A stretch of 64,000 nt of DNA. Origin: Phaeovulum veldkampii DSM 11550 (lineage in GTDB: Bacteria; Pseudomonadota; Alphaproteobacteria; Rhodobacterales; Rhodobacteraceae). The stretch lies in NCBI RefSeq assembly GCF_003034995.1, contig NZ_PZKF01000001.1, positions 62,001-126,000 of the forward strand, in the 5' to 3' direction. The translations under genes were made by a program, and so were the position numbers. The notes under the pieces were generated by a model. It was given only the letters and a program-made list of their open reading frames with translations. It made no database searches and was not told the DNA's origin. This document shows positions 44,793-55,055 of the stretch, one piece after another; position 1 is the stretch's first letter; every line of letters begins with the position of its first letter.

Positions 44793-46163
44793 ATGGCAGT
44801 TGAAATTCTGATGCCCGCGCTTTCGCCCACGATGGAAGAGGGCACGCTGGCAAAATGGCTGGTGAAAGAGGGTGAAACGGTGAAATCCGGCCAGATCCTC
44901 GCCGAGATCGAGACCGACAAGGCCACGATGGAATTCGAGGCGGTCGATGACGGCGTGATCTGCAAACTGCTGGTGGCCGAGGGCACGGCGGGGGTGAAGG
45001 TGAACACCCCCATCGCGGTGATGGCGAATGACGAGGCAGGTGCCGTAACCGCAGCCTCCGCCGCAGCCCCCGCCTCCGCCGCAGCGCCTGCACCGGCGCG
45101 CGCGGCAGCGCCCGTGGCTGCTGCGGCCTCTGCCCCCACAAGCGCGCCCGACACCAGCCCCGACTGGCCCGCGGGCACGCCGATGAAAACGATGACCGTG
45201 CGCGAAGCTTTGCGCGAAGCGATGTCAGAGGAAATGACGCGCGACGGCGATGTGTTCCTGATGGGCGAAGAGGTTGGCGAATATCAGGGCGCCTACAAGA
45301 TCAGCCAAGGCCTGCTGGATCAGTTCGGCGCCAAGCGGGTGATCGACACGCCGATCACCGAGCATGGCTTTGCCGGAATTGCCGTGGGCGCGGCCTTTGG
45401 CGGGCTGCGACCCATCGTCGAATTCATGACCTTCAACTTTGCCATGCAGGCGATTGACCAGATCATCAACTCGGCTGCGAAAACACTTTACATGTCGGGC
45501 GGGCAGATGGGGTGCCCGATCGTGTTTCGCGGCCCGAACGGGGCTGCGGCGCGCGTCGGCGCCCAGCACAGCCAGGATTACGCCGCATGGTACGCGCAGG
45601 TGCCGGGGCTGAAGGTGGTGATGCCCTATTCGGCAGCCGACGCCAAAGGCTTGCTGAAACAGGCGATCCGTGACCCGAACCCGGTGATCTTTCTGGAAAA
45701 CGAAATCCTTTACGGCCGCAGCTTCGAGGTGCCAATGCTGGAGGATTTCACCATCCCCTTCGGCAAGGCCAAGGTCTGCCGCACCGGCAGCGACGTGACG
45801 CTGGTCAGCTTTGGCATCGGCATGGTCCATGCGCTGGAGGCCGCCGACAAGCTGGTCAAAGATGGCATCAGCGCCGAGGTAATCGACCTGCGCACACTGC
45901 GCCCGATCGACTATGACACGGTGATCGCCTCGGTGATGAAGACGAACCGCTGCGTGACGGTGGAAGAAGGCTGGCCCGTGGGCTCGATCGGCAACCACCT
46001 GTCTGCCGTGATCATGCAGCGCGCCTTCGACTATCTGGATGCTCCGGTGATCAACTGCACCGGAAAAGACGTGCCGATGCCCTATGCGGCCAACCTTGAA
46101 AAGCTGGCGCTTCTGACAGCCGACGAGGTTGTGGCCGCAGTGCATCACGTCACCTATCGCTAA
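44793..46163 (+). CDS. pdhB: Pyruvate dehydrogenase E1 beta subunit with N-terminal lipoyl domain
   Basis: 456 residues. A lipoyl domain occupies about residues 1-77, with the lipoylated Lys in [12 protein letters not shown]. An Ala/Pro linker (about 85-125) follows, then the E1 beta domain ([32 protein letters not shown] onward, split here only by its length). A lipoyl domain on E1 beta is characteristic of Alphaproteobacteria. The lipoyl domain is nearly identical to that of PdhC downstream. Confidence 0.95.
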   Translation: MAVEILMPALSPTMEEGTLAKWLVKEGETVKSGQILAEIETDKATMEFEAVDDGVICKLLVAEGTAGVKVNTPIAVMANDEAGAVTAASAAAPASAAAPAPARAAAPVAAAASAPTSAPDTSPDWPAGTPMKTMTVREALREAMSEEMTRDGDVFLMGEEVGEYQGAYKISQGLLDQFGAKRVIDTPITEHGFAGIAVGAAFGGLRPIVEFMTFNFAMQAIDQIINSAAKTLYMSGGQMGCPIVFRGPNGAAARVGAQHSQDYAAWYAQVPGLKVVMPYSAADAKGLLKQAIRDPNPVIFLENEILYGRSFEVPMLEDFTIPFGKAKVCRTGSDVTLVSFGIGMVHALEAADKLVKDGISAEVIDLRTLRPIDYDTVIASVMKTNRCVTVEEGWPVGSIGNHLSAVIMQRAFDYLDAPVINCTGKDVPMPYAANLEKLALLTADEVVAAVHHVTYR

Positions 46164-46175
46164 GGAGAACGCACC

Positions 46176-47435
46176 GTGGAAATTCTGATGCCCGCGCTGT
46201 CTCCGACGATGGAGGAAGGCACGCTTGCGAAATGGCTGGTGAAAGAGGGGGACAGCGTCACCTCTGGCCAGATCATTGCCGAGATCGAAACCGACAAGGC
46301 CACGATGGAGTTCGAGGCCGCCGATGACGGTATGATCGGCAAACTTCTGGTGGCCGAGGGCACGGCAGGGGTGAAGGTGAACACCCCCATCGCCATGCTG
46401 ACGGTCGAGGGCGAAACGATGTCGGCGCCAGTCGCGCCCCGCGCGGCGATGGCAACGCCGATGCCCACCGCACCAGCCCCCAAGGCGCCGCCTGCCCCAA
46501 GTCGGGCGCGGGTCTTCGCCTCTCCGCTGGCGCGCCGGATCGCGGCCGACAAGGGGCTTGATCTGTCGCAGATCGCGGGATCGGGGCCACATGGCCGGAT
46601 CATCCGCGCCGATGTCGAGGCAAGCCGCCCGGCCGCCCCCCCGCCCGCCGCTGCCCCCGCTGCATCGGTCACGGCACCGGCGGTGGCACAGGCAACCGCG
46701 CCGCAATCACCTGACGCGGCCTCGGTCGCCCGGCTGTATGAGGGCCGATCCTTCACCGAAGTCCCACTCGACGGGATGCGCCGCACCGTGGCTGCGCGCC
46801 TGACCGAAGCCAAGCAGACAATCCCGCATTTCTACCTGCGCCGCGAGGTGCGGCTGGATGCGCTGCTTGATCTGCGCGGACGCCTGAACACCCAGCTTGA
46901 ACTGCGGGGCGTCAAGCTGTCGGTCAATGATTTCATCATCAAGGCCTGCGCGCTCGCGCTTCAGGCAGTGCCCGATGCCAATGCCGTCTGGGCAGGCGAC
47001 TGCATCCTGCGGATGCGCGCCTCGGATGTGGCGGTTGCAGTGGCGGTCGAGGGGGGACTGTTCGTGCCGGTCCTGCGCGATGCCGAAACAAAGACACTGT
47101 CGGCGCTGTCGGCTGAGATGAAGGATCTCGCCACCCGCGCCCGCGCGCGCAAACTGGCCCCGGCCGACTATCAGGGCGGCAGCTTTGCGATCTCGAACTT
47201 GGGGATGATGGGGATCGACAGCTTCGATGCCGTGATCAACCCGCCTCATGGCGCCATTCTGGCTGTGGGGGCGGGGGTGAAAAAACCCGTTGTCACCGGC
47301 GACCAGATCGGTATTGCCACGGCGATGACGCTGACGCTCTCGGTCGATCATCGCGTGATCGACGGGGCGTTGGGGGCGGAGCTTTTGGCCGAGATTACGC
47401 GGCTTCTGGAAAACCCGTTGGTCATGCTGGCCTGA
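46176..47435 (+). CDS. pdhC: Dihydrolipoamide acetyltransferase (E2 of pyruvate dehydrogenase)
   Basis: 419 residues. One lipoyl domain (Lys in [12 protein letters not shown]), an Ala/Pro linker, the peripheral subunit-binding domain ([19 protein letters not shown] to IIRADV, about 108-145), and the catalytic domain ending with active-site [12 protein letters not shown]. The start codon is GTG, 8 nt after AAGGAG. It forms the core of the complex that makes acetyl-CoA. Confidence 0.96.
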   Translation: MEILMPALSPTMEEGTLAKWLVKEGDSVTSGQIIAEIETDKATMEFEAADDGMIGKLLVAEGTAGVKVNTPIAMLTVEGETMSAPVAPRAAMATPMPTAPAPKAPPAPSRARVFASPLARRIAADKGLDLSQIAGSGPHGRIIRADVEASRPAAPPPAAAPAASVTAPAVAQATAPQSPDAASVARLYEGRSFTEVPLDGMRRTVAARLTEAKQTIPHFYLRREVRLDALLDLRGRLNTQLELRGVKLSVNDFIIKACALALQAVPDANAVWAGDCILRMRASDVAVAVAVEGGLFVPVLRDAETKTLSALSAEMKDLATRARARKLAPADYQGGSFAISNLGMMGIDSFDAVINPPHGAILAVGAGVKKPVVTGDQIGIATAMTLTLSVDHRVIDGALGAELLAEITRLLENPLVMLA

Positions 47436-47547
47436 TCCTGCCCCGCGCGCCCGGCTTCGGGCGTGCGGTCCGGGGTCATGACCTGTGTCAACGCCTCCCT
47501 GATGTAACGGTGCTAGCCTGAAGCGGAACCGACATCCCGGAGGGAAA

Positions 47548-47883
47548 ATGGACTGGAAAGCAGAACTCGCCGAGCTTGACACCGGCCTAGCCCGCTATGG
47601 CAGCGATCAGCAATCCAGCATGGCGGGCTTTGGCACCTTGCATCATGCAGCGCTGGAACCCGGCGCGCTGGACACCCGGCACAAGGAACTGATCGCGCTG
47701 GCGATCGGGATTTCCAGACAGTGCATCGGCTGCATCGCATCGCATGTGCAATCCTGCATCGAGGCTGGGGCAAGCCGCGCCGAAATCGCCGAAACCGTCA
47801 ATGTCTGCGTGCTGATGGGCGGCGGCCCGGCGCTGGTCTACGGCATCAAGGCGCTGGAGGCCTATGACGCGCTGACGGCATGA
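47548..47883 (+). CDS. Carboxymuconolactone decarboxylase/AhpD-like protein
   Basis: 111 residues with the AhpD-like core: KELIALAIGISRQCIGCIASHVQ, which contains the CxxC-x3-H redox motif (Cys at about 55 and 58). Such small proteins act as peroxide or disulfide reductases, but the partner is unknown. The start follows GGAGGG. The 112 bp before it (47436-47547) hold a hairpin CGCCCG-GCTT-CGGGCG without a U-tract and no gene. Confidence 0.87.
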   Translation: MDWKAELAELDTGLARYGSDQQSSMAGFGTLHHAALEPGALDTRHKELIALAIGISRQCIGCIASHVQSCIEAGASRAEIAETVNVCVLMGGGPALVYGIKALEAYDALTA

Positions 47884-47905
47884 GGCCGGTTGGGGGGGGA
47901 AAGCC

Positions 47906-48718
47906 TCAGCCCTCCCTCTCGTGCAACAGTTGATCCATCTCGACGGCGGGGTGTTCGCAGCCCGCCTCGCCCACGATCCGCGCGGGCACACCGGCAACTG
48001 TCTTGCAGCATGGCACATCGGCCAGCACGACCGACCCCGCGGCAATGCGGCTGTTCGCACCCACCTTGATATTGCCCAGAACCTTGGCCCCTGCACCGAT
48101 CAGCACCCCGTCGCCGATCTTCGGGTGGCGGTCCTCTTCTTCTTTGCCGGTGCCGCCCAGCGTTACCGAATGCAGCATCGAGACATTGTCGCCGACAACC
48201 GCCGTTTCCCCGATCACGATGGAATGGGCATGGTCGAACATCACCCCGCGCCCAATCCGCGCGGCCGGGTGAATATCGACGCCGAACATCTCGGACGAGC
48301 GCATCTGCACGAAATAGGCCATGTCACGGCGCCCCTGCCCCCACAGCCAATGCGCCACACGATAGGCCTGAAGCGCCTGATATCCCTTAAAAAACAGGAT
48401 GGGCTGCAGATAGCGGTGGCAGGCCGGATCACGGTCATACACCGCCACCAGATCGGCACGCCCCGCCTGCCCCAGCCCCGCATCGCTGCCATAGGCCTCG
48501 TCGGCGATCTCGCGCAGGATCTGCTCGCTCATCTCGCCCGAGGCCAGCTTCAGCGAAAACCGATAGGCCAGCGCGCGTTCCATCGTCGGATGGTGCAGCA
48601 GACCGGCATGGATCAAAGCCCCCAGAAGCGGCTCGTCCCGCACTGCGGCCTCGGCCTCCTCGCAGATCCGCCGCCAGACCGGATCGACCTCTGCCAGTCT
48701 CGCCTTCTTTTCCGCCAT
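47906..48718 (-). CDS. cysE: Serine O-acetyltransferase
   Basis: 270 residues. An N-terminal helical SATase domain is followed by left-handed beta-helix hexapeptide repeats with the catalytic DxxxAHS region FDHAHSIVIGETAVVGD and HPKIGDGVLIGAGAKVLGNI. It makes O-acetylserine for cysteine synthesis. It lies directly after the GTA cluster in the same direction (31 bp gap), a flank I recall from R. capsulatus as well. Confidence 0.95.
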   Translation of the reverse strand: MAEKKARLAEVDPVWRRICEEAEAAVRDEPLLGALIHAGLLHHPTMERALAYRFSLKLASGEMSEQILREIADEAYGSDAGLGQAGRADLVAVYDRDPACHRYLQPILFFKGYQALQAYRVAHWLWGQGRRDMAYFVQMRSSEMFGVDIHPAARIGRGVMFDHAHSIVIGETAVVGDNVSMLHSVTLGGTGKEEEDRHPKIGDGVLIGAGAKVLGNIKVGANSRIAAGSVVLADVPCCKTVAGVPARIVGEAGCEHPAVEMDQLLHEREG

Positions 48719-48749
48719 GACGCGCCCTCCGATATCAGCTTTCACCCTA

Positions 48750-49082
48750 TCACATAGGCCAACCCTGCGATAGCGGAAGGGGCACGCGGGGAAAAGCCCG
48801 CCGTGCCCCGCGCTGCGCCAAAGCGGCAATCACCAGCCCCAGACAGTCCAGATAGTCCGGCTCCGTCAGCCAGGGCTCGGGCATCAGCCTACCCCGCCGC
48901 GCCACAGCCATCAGCGACCCGTTGCCCCAGTGTGGATGCACTCGCCCCAGCCGTTTGCGATAGCGGTCCGCCGCCCCGGCCGCGTCCAGCATCCAATCCA
49001 GCAGCGCGATCCGCGCAGGGCCGGGCACGAGCATCAGCGCGCGCGCCACGGCCGTCACATCGCCCAGAGTGATCTGCCGCAC
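48750..49082 (-). CDS. Small conserved protein at the end of the GTA cluster (DUF7742-like)
   Basis: 110 residues, GTG start one base after the DUF2793 gene stop. The sequence (ITLGDVTAVARALMLVPGPA to the C-terminal ALAQRGARRAF) resembles a short Rhodobacterales family that I know as DUF7742, though this name is from memory. No enzymatic motif is visible. Its tight linkage suggests cotranscription with the GTA tail genes; a role in GTA function is not shown. Confidence 0.7.
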   Translation of the reverse strand: MRQITLGDVTAVARALMLVPGPARIALLDWMLDAAGAADRYRKRLGRVHPHWGNGSLMAVARRGRLMPEPWLTEPDYLDCLGLVIAALAQRGARRAFPRVPLPLSQGWPM

Positions 49083-49083
49083 C

Positions 49084-49794
49084 TCACAGCCCCGGCAGAC
49101 CGATCTCCAGATAATGCACCGCGATCTTTACCCGGCCTCCCGCGAACTCCCCCCCCGTCGCCGTCAGAACCAGCGGCTCGGGTGCCCAAAATGTCATCGG
49201 CTGCGACAGCATTCCCCGCGCCCAAGAGCCCAGCCCAACCCCCAGCCCCGACCCGAACCGATCCGGCGCCCCGACACTGCCCAACTGCCAGCTTTCCAGC
49301 GTGCCGCTGATCGCCGCGCTGACCCGCGCCGTCACCCCGATCACCATCGCCCCGCCCGGAATGACAAAGCCCGTGGTCGATGTGGCTCCGGGCGTAATCG
49401 CATGCTCGACCTCGCTCAGCCCCGCCATCAGCCCCGCCCCCGAGGCGCCCAGCGTCAGCGCCCCGAGAACCCAGCCCTCACCGGAATGGATCGCCATACG
49501 CCCTTCATCCGCGACAAAGGCCCGCCAACCTGCCTGCGGGGTGACGAAAATCCAGCCGCCACCCGCGCCAACCGCGATCCGCCCACCCTGCCCGGCCCAG
49601 GCATTCACCGCACCCGCAGGCACGCCATGGCAGGCTCCGTCCAACACCACTGCAGGCGGCGTGGTCAGGCTGCGCGAGGCCAGCACCAGATTGACCATTC
49701 CATCCAGCCGCAGCAGCGCCTCGTTCACGGTCACATGCTTTTGCGCCTGCGCCGCTTGTAGCAGCGGCAGCCCCAATCGGTTCGTCTCAGTCAT
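49084..49794 (-). CDS. DUF2793 GTA tail-fibre-like protein
   Basis: 236 residues. The N-terminus LGLPLLQAAQAQKHVTVNEALLRLD and GGWIFVTPQAGWRAFV are typical of DUF2793, found in phage and GTA tail clusters. The central and C-terminal parts are glycine-rich beta sequence as in receptor-binding fibres. The ATG overlaps the g15 stop by 8 nt. I infer an accessory fibre at the GTA tail tip. Confidence 0.82.
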   Translation of the reverse strand: MTETNRLGLPLLQAAQAQKHVTVNEALLRLDGMVNLVLASRSLTTPPAVVLDGACHGVPAGAVNAWAGQGGRIAVGAGGGWIFVTPQAGWRAFVADEGRMAIHSGEGWVLGALTLGASGAGLMAGLSEVEHAITPGATSTTGFVIPGGAMVIGVTARVSAAISGTLESWQLGSVGAPDRFGSGLGVGLGSWARGMLSQPMTFWAPEPLVLTATGGEFAGGRVKIAVHYLEIGLPGL

Positions 49795-52700
49795 TGAACA
49801 TGATCCTTGCAGAGGGTCCGGCCCCAAAGGCATCGGACAGTTGTGCGACGTTCAGTTCGAACGGCCCCGTCACCGCATCAGCTTCCTGCATCGCGGCCGA
49901 ATAGGTCCAGCCGGGGCTTGTCACCTCGACCTCCCGCCGGATCAAGCCTTCCGCGATCACCCGCACCCGATAGCGTTCGCGCGCTTCGCCCAGCGGCACC
50001 TCAAGGCTTTCCCAGCTATCGCCGTCGATCCGTGTGCGCCGCACCCAATCGGCCCGCAAATCGCCCCCCTCGCGCCGCAACCGCAGATGGCATGGCGCAT
50101 AGGGTCGCAGCCCGATCCCTGCAAACGCTTCTTCCAGATGCAGATAGGACGGGTCGTCATAGCTGCGCCCCGCCGGGCCAATCCGGTAGTGCCGCGCCAG
50201 CCCCCGATTGGCGGGCGCGAGGTCGATCTGGCTCAGCGCGGTGTCGATCAGCACCACCGTGCTGCCTGCAGGCCAGACCTCGGGCATGATGCCATCGGTG
50301 CCGGCCTGCCCGCGCAACCGCTGACCAATCTCCCACAGCCCCGGCGCCACCAGAACAGCGCTGGCAAACTGGATCAGTTCCCACCTGTCGGACGACCCGT
50401 CACCGATCGCCAGCACATTGGCCCCATCCAGCAGACGCGCCTCGGAAACCGACTCCAGCGCGCCCGCCTTCAGCGCCACCCGCAGCGGCACGCCGCGATC
50501 CCACACCCCCGGCCGCGCCGCCACAAGCGGCCCCTGCGTGACCCCGATCGTGGCGCGCAGGTTCAGCAGCCGGTTCAGCCCATAGCCCGCATCCTCGCTG
50601 GCGGCATAAACCGCCACCGACCCCGGCCAGGGCAGCGCGGTAACCGCCAGATGCGGCGCGGCGGGGTCTTCGGTTCCGCGCATCAGCGGCAGGTCCAGAA
50701 ACACCGGATAAACCGGCACCGGCGCCGCAAAGGGCCGTAGCGCCGCCGTCCCCTCGGCCTCGTCCGAGGGCAGATAGATCGCAGGCTCTACCCGGACGGC
50801 CTCCACCTCCAGCGCGCCCATCTGTTCGGCCCGGTCGATCCGATAGCGCCCGCGCGCCTCGGGCATGTCCAGCTCAAGCACATCACCCGCGCCCATATGG
50901 CCCAGCGAAGGCGGCAGCGAAAACCGCACCCCGTCGCGCGCCACCCGCGCCTCCGACAGCCAGCGTTCCACAATCCGCTGCGCCTCTGACCGCGTCAGCG
51001 CCAGCGGCAGTTCAGACTGCGCCGCATCGCCCCCTGCCTCGTCGGGAAAGACCGCCTCGACCGCGCTCACCTCATAATCGCCCTCGGCACCGACATAGGC
51101 GAGGCGGACCCGCCCCGCCGTCTCCGCCTCTGGCGCCCGCTCGGCCTGCAATCGCGGCCCCTCGCCCAGCGCCAGATCATCAGCGCCAAGCCGCAGACCC
51201 GCGCGCCCGTCGCGCAGGCGGAACACGATCTTGCCGTCACGCTCGGCTGCATCAAAGCCATAGGCCAGCATCAGCCCCTGCAACGCCGCCCGCCCGCTTT
51301 CGCCGCCGTGCAACGCATAGCCTCGCACCAGCCCGTGCAGCCGCGACACGTCGATGTCGCGCAGTCCCGCCGCAGCGCAGATTTCGGCCACCACATTGGC
51401 CAGAGGCTGCACACCCACCCGCCCCGAAATCCAGTGCCCGCGCGCGTAATTCGCGCCATCCGACCAGACATCGGTCAGCCCCGGAAACTGTGGATAGGGT
51501 CGCGCGTCCCAGGCCCATACATGCGCGCGCATCGCGTCCACCATCGGCCCGCCATAAAGATCAGACACGGGGTTGTTGGCAGGTTCCCCCCAGAATTCCA
51601 TGACGGCCCGCAGATACTGCATCTGGATCAACTCGTCCCGCCGCCCGTCGGAATAATGGGGCAGCCCGGACTCCGAACTTTTGGGGTCCAGAAACCGATT
51701 GGGCTGGTTGCTGCCCTTGTCAACCGCGGCACAGCCGATCTCGGTGAACCAGATCGGCTTTGACCGCGGCACCCAGTCAGTCGGCTCTGCCGCCCGCACC
51801 CCCGCCACCCGGTCGTGGTGCACATTCTCCCACCAGCCGCGCAAATCCTTGTAGCGCCAGATCCAGTCCTCGCCATGGGCACCATCACGGATCGGCGTGC
51901 GGATTTGCGCATCACGGTGCTCGGGCGCGGCGTAATACCAGCTGTAGCCTTCCCCCCCCGCGATATTCGCCTTCAGATAATCCAGATCGTAGATCGAACC
52001 CCATCCCGCATCGGCGTGGTCGTCGCCGTCGCGCCAGTCCGACAGCGGCATGTAATTGTCGATGCCGATAAAGTCGATATTGACGTCCGCCCACAACGGA
52101 TCGAGATGAAAGAACACCTCGCCATTACCCGGATGATCGCCGAAATATTCCGACCAATCGGCAGCATAGCCAATCTTGCAGCCAGGGCCGAGAATGGCGC
52201 GCACATCGGCCGCCAGCGCTCGCAGGGCAGCCACCGCAGGAAAGCTGTTGGCACTGCCCCGCACCCGCGTCAGCGAGACCAGTTCCGAGCTGATGCAGAA
52301 CGCATCCACCCCGCCCGCCATGGCACACAGATGGGCGTAATGCAGCACGAAGCGCCGCAGCGACCATTCGGGCGGCCCAGCATAAACCAGCCGTCCCTCC
52401 TCGATGCTGAAATCGTCGGGCGCCGCCTGCCCGAAAAAGGCCGCGACCTCGTCCGCCGCTGTCGCGCTCCTGTCGGGGCTGCCGCTCTGACCCGGCGCAA
52501 CCGACAGCGTGATCCGCCCGCGCCACGGCAGCGCCGCCTGCTCGGCCCCGCCCCAGGGGTCGGGCAGACCGTTGCCCTCCAGCTGATCCATCAGGATGAA
52601 CGGGTAAAAGACCACGCTCTTGCCCGCGGCCTTCAGCGCCGCAATCGCCTCTCGCACCGACTGATCCGAGGGCGTCCCACCATAGACCGACCGTCCCTCG

Positions 52701-53725
52701 ATCCGCGGCACCTCGTCGGCTTCGAGGCGCAAGATGCCCCCCGCCTGCCAGGCCATATCATTGTCAAACAACCCGAAAAGCCCGCGCTTTCCGGTCCGCC
52801 CCTCATGGTCCCGCGTCTCGACCTTGGGCCGGATACGGCAGGCCCCGCAGCGCAGATCATCACCAAACCACGACACCACCAGCGAGACCGACCCGCAGGC
52901 GGGCAATTCCTCGTCCAGCGCCCGCAGCGCCACGGCAAAGTCGGTCCCCCCCGCCGCCGAATGCACATTGGCAGCGACATTCTCGCCCAAGCCCTTGGCG
53001 TAATGCACCGCTGTTGTCGCCAACGCATATTCCCCGGTGCCCGGAATCAGTGCCACGGCGCGCACCGCACGTCCCAGATCAGACCCCGGCGCAACCAGCG
53101 GCCCCTGCGCCGGGCGCACCACCTCAAATGTCAGCTGTGGCACCCGGTTGCCAAACTTTTCCAGTTGCAGGTTCTCGAACACCACATAGGCAATACCGCG
53201 ATAGGCCGGAGCCCGCCCCGCGCCCTCCACCGCCTCGATCTTCGGGTCTGGAAGCTGATCTTCCGACCCACAATAGACCCGCAGGTTCAACCCCGCGGTC
53301 TCCAACTCGATGCCATCGGCCCAGACCCGGCCCAGCCGGGTGATCTCGCCCTCGCACAGCGCCACCGCCAAACTGACGCTATAGCTGTATTGCGTCACGC
53401 TGGGTCCGCTAGGCGCCCCCTTGCCACCGCCGCTGGTGGTCTTTTTCTCGGCAAAGCGCGTGGCCCAGATCACCTGCCCGGCCACCCGCACCCGGCCCCA
53501 GATCCGCCCCACGGGCGCACCTTCGCTGGCCCCGGTCAGACGGAACCGGTCGATCCGCCCCGTCTCCACCGCGGCTGAACCCGACCCAAGCAACCTCTGA
53601 TCAATCGCCCGACCTATGGTCGCGCCGACCGAACGGCCGATCACCGCCCCCGACAGGCCCAGAATCGTGCCGCCAAAGCCAGCCCCGAACGCCGCCCCCA
53701 CCGCCGAAAGAACTATCGTCGCCAT
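49787..53725 (-). CDS. orfg15: GTA megatron (ORFg15), tail tip host-specificity protein
   Basis: 1312 residues. The N-terminus is glycine-rich and hydrophobic (about 1-45). A glycoside-hydrolase-like TIM barrel (GTA_TIM) spans roughly residues 360-730, including KIGYAADWSEYF, DFIGIDNYMPLSDW and WFTEIGCAAVDKG. The following phage-tail hub domain runs to about 1000, and the C-terminal Rcc01698-type domain is last. In the RcGTA structure this protein forms the distal tip and is thought to penetrate the envelope of recipient cells. The start shares one base with the g14 stop (TAATG). No frameshift is visible. Confidence 0.93.
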   Translation of the reverse strand: MATIVLSAVGAAFGAGFGGTILGLSGAVIGRSVGATIGRAIDQRLLGSGSAAVETGRIDRFRLTGASEGAPVGRIWGRVRVAGQVIWATRFAEKKTTSGGGKGAPSGPSVTQYSYSVSLAVALCEGEITRLGRVWADGIELETAGLNLRVYCGSEDQLPDPKIEAVEGAGRAPAYRGIAYVVFENLQLEKFGNRVPQLTFEVVRPAQGPLVAPGSDLGRAVRAVALIPGTGEYALATTAVHYAKGLGENVAANVHSAAGGTDFAVALRALDEELPACGSVSLVVSWFGDDLRCGACRIRPKVETRDHEGRTGKRGLFGLFDNDMAWQAGGILRLEADEVPRIEGRSVYGGTPSDQSVREAIAALKAAGKSVVFYPFILMDQLEGNGLPDPWGGAEQAALPWRGRITLSVAPGQSGSPDRSATAADEVAAFFGQAAPDDFSIEEGRLVYAGPPEWSLRRFVLHYAHLCAMAGGVDAFCISSELVSLTRVRGSANSFPAVAALRALAADVRAILGPGCKIGYAADWSEYFGDHPGNGEVFFHLDPLWADVNIDFIGIDNYMPLSDWRDGDDHADAGWGSIYDLDYLKANIAGGEGYSWYYAAPEHRDAQIRTPIRDGAHGEDWIWRYKDLRGWWENVHHDRVAGVRAAEPTDWVPRSKPIWFTEIGCAAVDKGSNQPNRFLDPKSSESGLPHYSDGRRDELIQMQYLRAVMEFWGEPANNPVSDLYGGPMVDAMRAHVWAWDARPYPQFPGLTDVWSDGANYARGHWISGRVGVQPLANVVAEICAAAGLRDIDVSRLHGLVRGYALHGGESGRAALQGLMLAYGFDAAERDGKIVFRLRDGRAGLRLGADDLALGEGPRLQAERAPEAETAGRVRLAYVGAEGDYEVSAVEAVFPDEAGGDAAQSELPLALTRSEAQRIVERWLSEARVARDGVRFSLPPSLGHMGAGDVLELDMPEARGRYRIDRAEQMGALEVEAVRVEPAIYLPSDEAEGTAALRPFAAPVPVYPVFLDLPLMRGTEDPAAPHLAVTALPWPGSVAVYAASEDAGYGLNRLLNLRATIGVTQGPLVAARPGVWDRGVPLRVALKAGALESVSEARLLDGANVLAIGDGSSDRWELIQFASAVLVAPGLWEIGQRLRGQAGTDGIMPEVWPAGSTVVLIDTALSQIDLAPANRGLARHYRIGPAGRSYDDPSYLHLEEAFAGIGLRPYAPCHLRLRREGGDLRADWVRRTRIDGDSWESLEVPLGEARERYRVRVIAEGLIRREVEVTSPGWTYSAAMQEADAVTGPFELNVAQLSDAFGAGPSARIMFND

Positions 53726-54168
53726 TACATCGCCCCTTCCGGAAACCGAAACCGCGCCACGATCCGGCGGCGCCACGGAGCCGAAAGCGGGCTTTCCACC
53801 ACCGCGTGCCCCGAATAGGCGTGAATGAAACTGGCCTGCCGCCCGACCTGCCCCACCAGCCCCAGATGCTTGGCCACCCCGCCGTCGCGCATCCGGAACA
53901 GCAGCACCTCGCCCACAGCCTCCGGCTCCCGCCCCGGCAGCGCGATCAGATGCCGCCGCGCCCCCGCCCACAGCCGCTCCTCGTGCGCAGGCTCTGACCA
54001 GTCGGCGGTATAGGCGGGCACCGGCTCCGGCTCGGCGCCATACAACTCTCGCCAGACGCCGCGCAAAAGCCCAAGGCAGTCGGTGCCCGCGCCCTTTGTC
54101 GAATGCTGATGCAGATAGGGCGTCCCGATCCAGCCACGGGCCAAGACCGCGGCGCGTTCCCCGATCAT
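53725..54168 (-). CDS. orfg14: GTA cell-wall peptidase (ORFg14), NlpC/P60 type
   Basis: 147 residues. The NlpC/P60 catalytic Cys is in GAGTDCLGLLRGVW (about residue 30) and the His in AKHLGLVG (about residue 103), so the active site appears intact. It is thought to cut peptidoglycan during DNA entry. The start overlaps the g13 stop by 4 nt. Confidence 0.93.
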   Translation of the reverse strand: MIGERAAVLARGWIGTPYLHQHSTKGAGTDCLGLLRGVWRELYGAEPEPVPAYTADWSEPAHEERLWAGARRHLIALPGREPEAVGEVLLFRMRDGGVAKHLGLVGQVGRQASFIHAYSGHAVVESPLSAPWRRRIVARFRFPEGAM

Positions 54169-55055
54169 CGCGACATCCTCCCGCCATCATTGCCGCCGGT
54201 CCGGGCGGGGTAGGAACTCATCCAGTCTTCGCCCGGCAGATGCGGAAAACCACGAAAGTTCAGAAAGTTTGCAAACTTTAGCCGACATGTCTCTTCGCGC
54301 CGGTCGCAACCGGCGCTGATCCGCACCCGGTCGCCCGGCGAAACCGGCGCGCGCAGCCCCTGCCACAACTCGATCCGGCGCTCGCCATCCGCCGCCAGCC
54401 GGTCGTTCTTGACGACCCCGACCAGCCCCGCCGCAGCGCCCGTCAACACATCGAAGCGGCCCTTTTCAAACCAGCGGTCAGCAAACCCCCGCAGATTGGC
54501 AAAGCCAAAGACCTGCCCGCCCGCCACCGTCTCGATCGTCACCTCGGCAAGGTAGCCCGCCTGGGCCAGATCAACCCGGCAGGCCGCGTCCCCCAGAATG
54601 GCCGAACAGCGCGGGTGATAAATCCGGCCCTGCTCACGCCCCAGCGCCTCGGCCAGCCCCCGTAGCTCGGCGGTAAAAGCCCCTTCTGCCCGGCGGATTT
54701 CGCCCAGATGACCACGAAACAGCAACGCCCGCTGCCCCACATCGGCCCAGTTCACCAGCCAGGCGCGCACCTCGGCCCCGTCATAGCGCCCGGCCTGAAT
54801 ATCGGCCTCGGTGATCGCGGCGCTGCTCAGCGCGCCCACCGCCTCGCTGTTGTCCACCGAAAGCCCGGTGGTCTGCGCCAAAGCCCGCGCCGTCATCCCC
54901 GACTCGGGGCGAAAGTCGATCCCGTCAAAGCCCAGCGCGCGGTCATGGTCGGTGAACCCCAGCACCCGCCCATCGGGCCGCGTCACCGCCCAGACCCGGC
55001 ACAAGGTCGTGCAGCCGGCCGCCAGATGCGCCTTCAACGCCTCGCAATAGCCCAT
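54165..55055 (-). CDS. orfg13: GTA tail hub protein (ORFg13), DUF2163
   Basis: 296 residues. DUF2163 region (TRPDGRVLGFTDHDRALGFDG) and the phage BR0599-type C-terminal domain with conserved cysteines (HPRCSAILGDAACRVDL and ISAGCDRREETCRLKF). These cysteines bind an iron-sulfur or structural metal in related tail proteins. It forms part of the tail tip hub. The start shares one base with the g12 stop. Confidence 0.93.
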   Translation of the reverse strand: MGYCEALKAHLAAGCTTLCRVWAVTRPDGRVLGFTDHDRALGFDGIDFRPESGMTARALAQTTGLSVDNSEAVGALSSAAITEADIQAGRYDGAEVRAWLVNWADVGQRALLFRGHLGEIRRAEGAFTAELRGLAEALGREQGRIYHPRCSAILGDAACRVDLAQAGYLAEVTIETVAGGQVFGFANLRGFADRWFEKGRFDVLTGAAAGLVGVVKNDRLAADGERRIELWQGLRAPVSPGDRVRISAGCDRREETCRLKFANFLNFRGFPHLPGEDWMSSYPARTGGNDGGRMSR

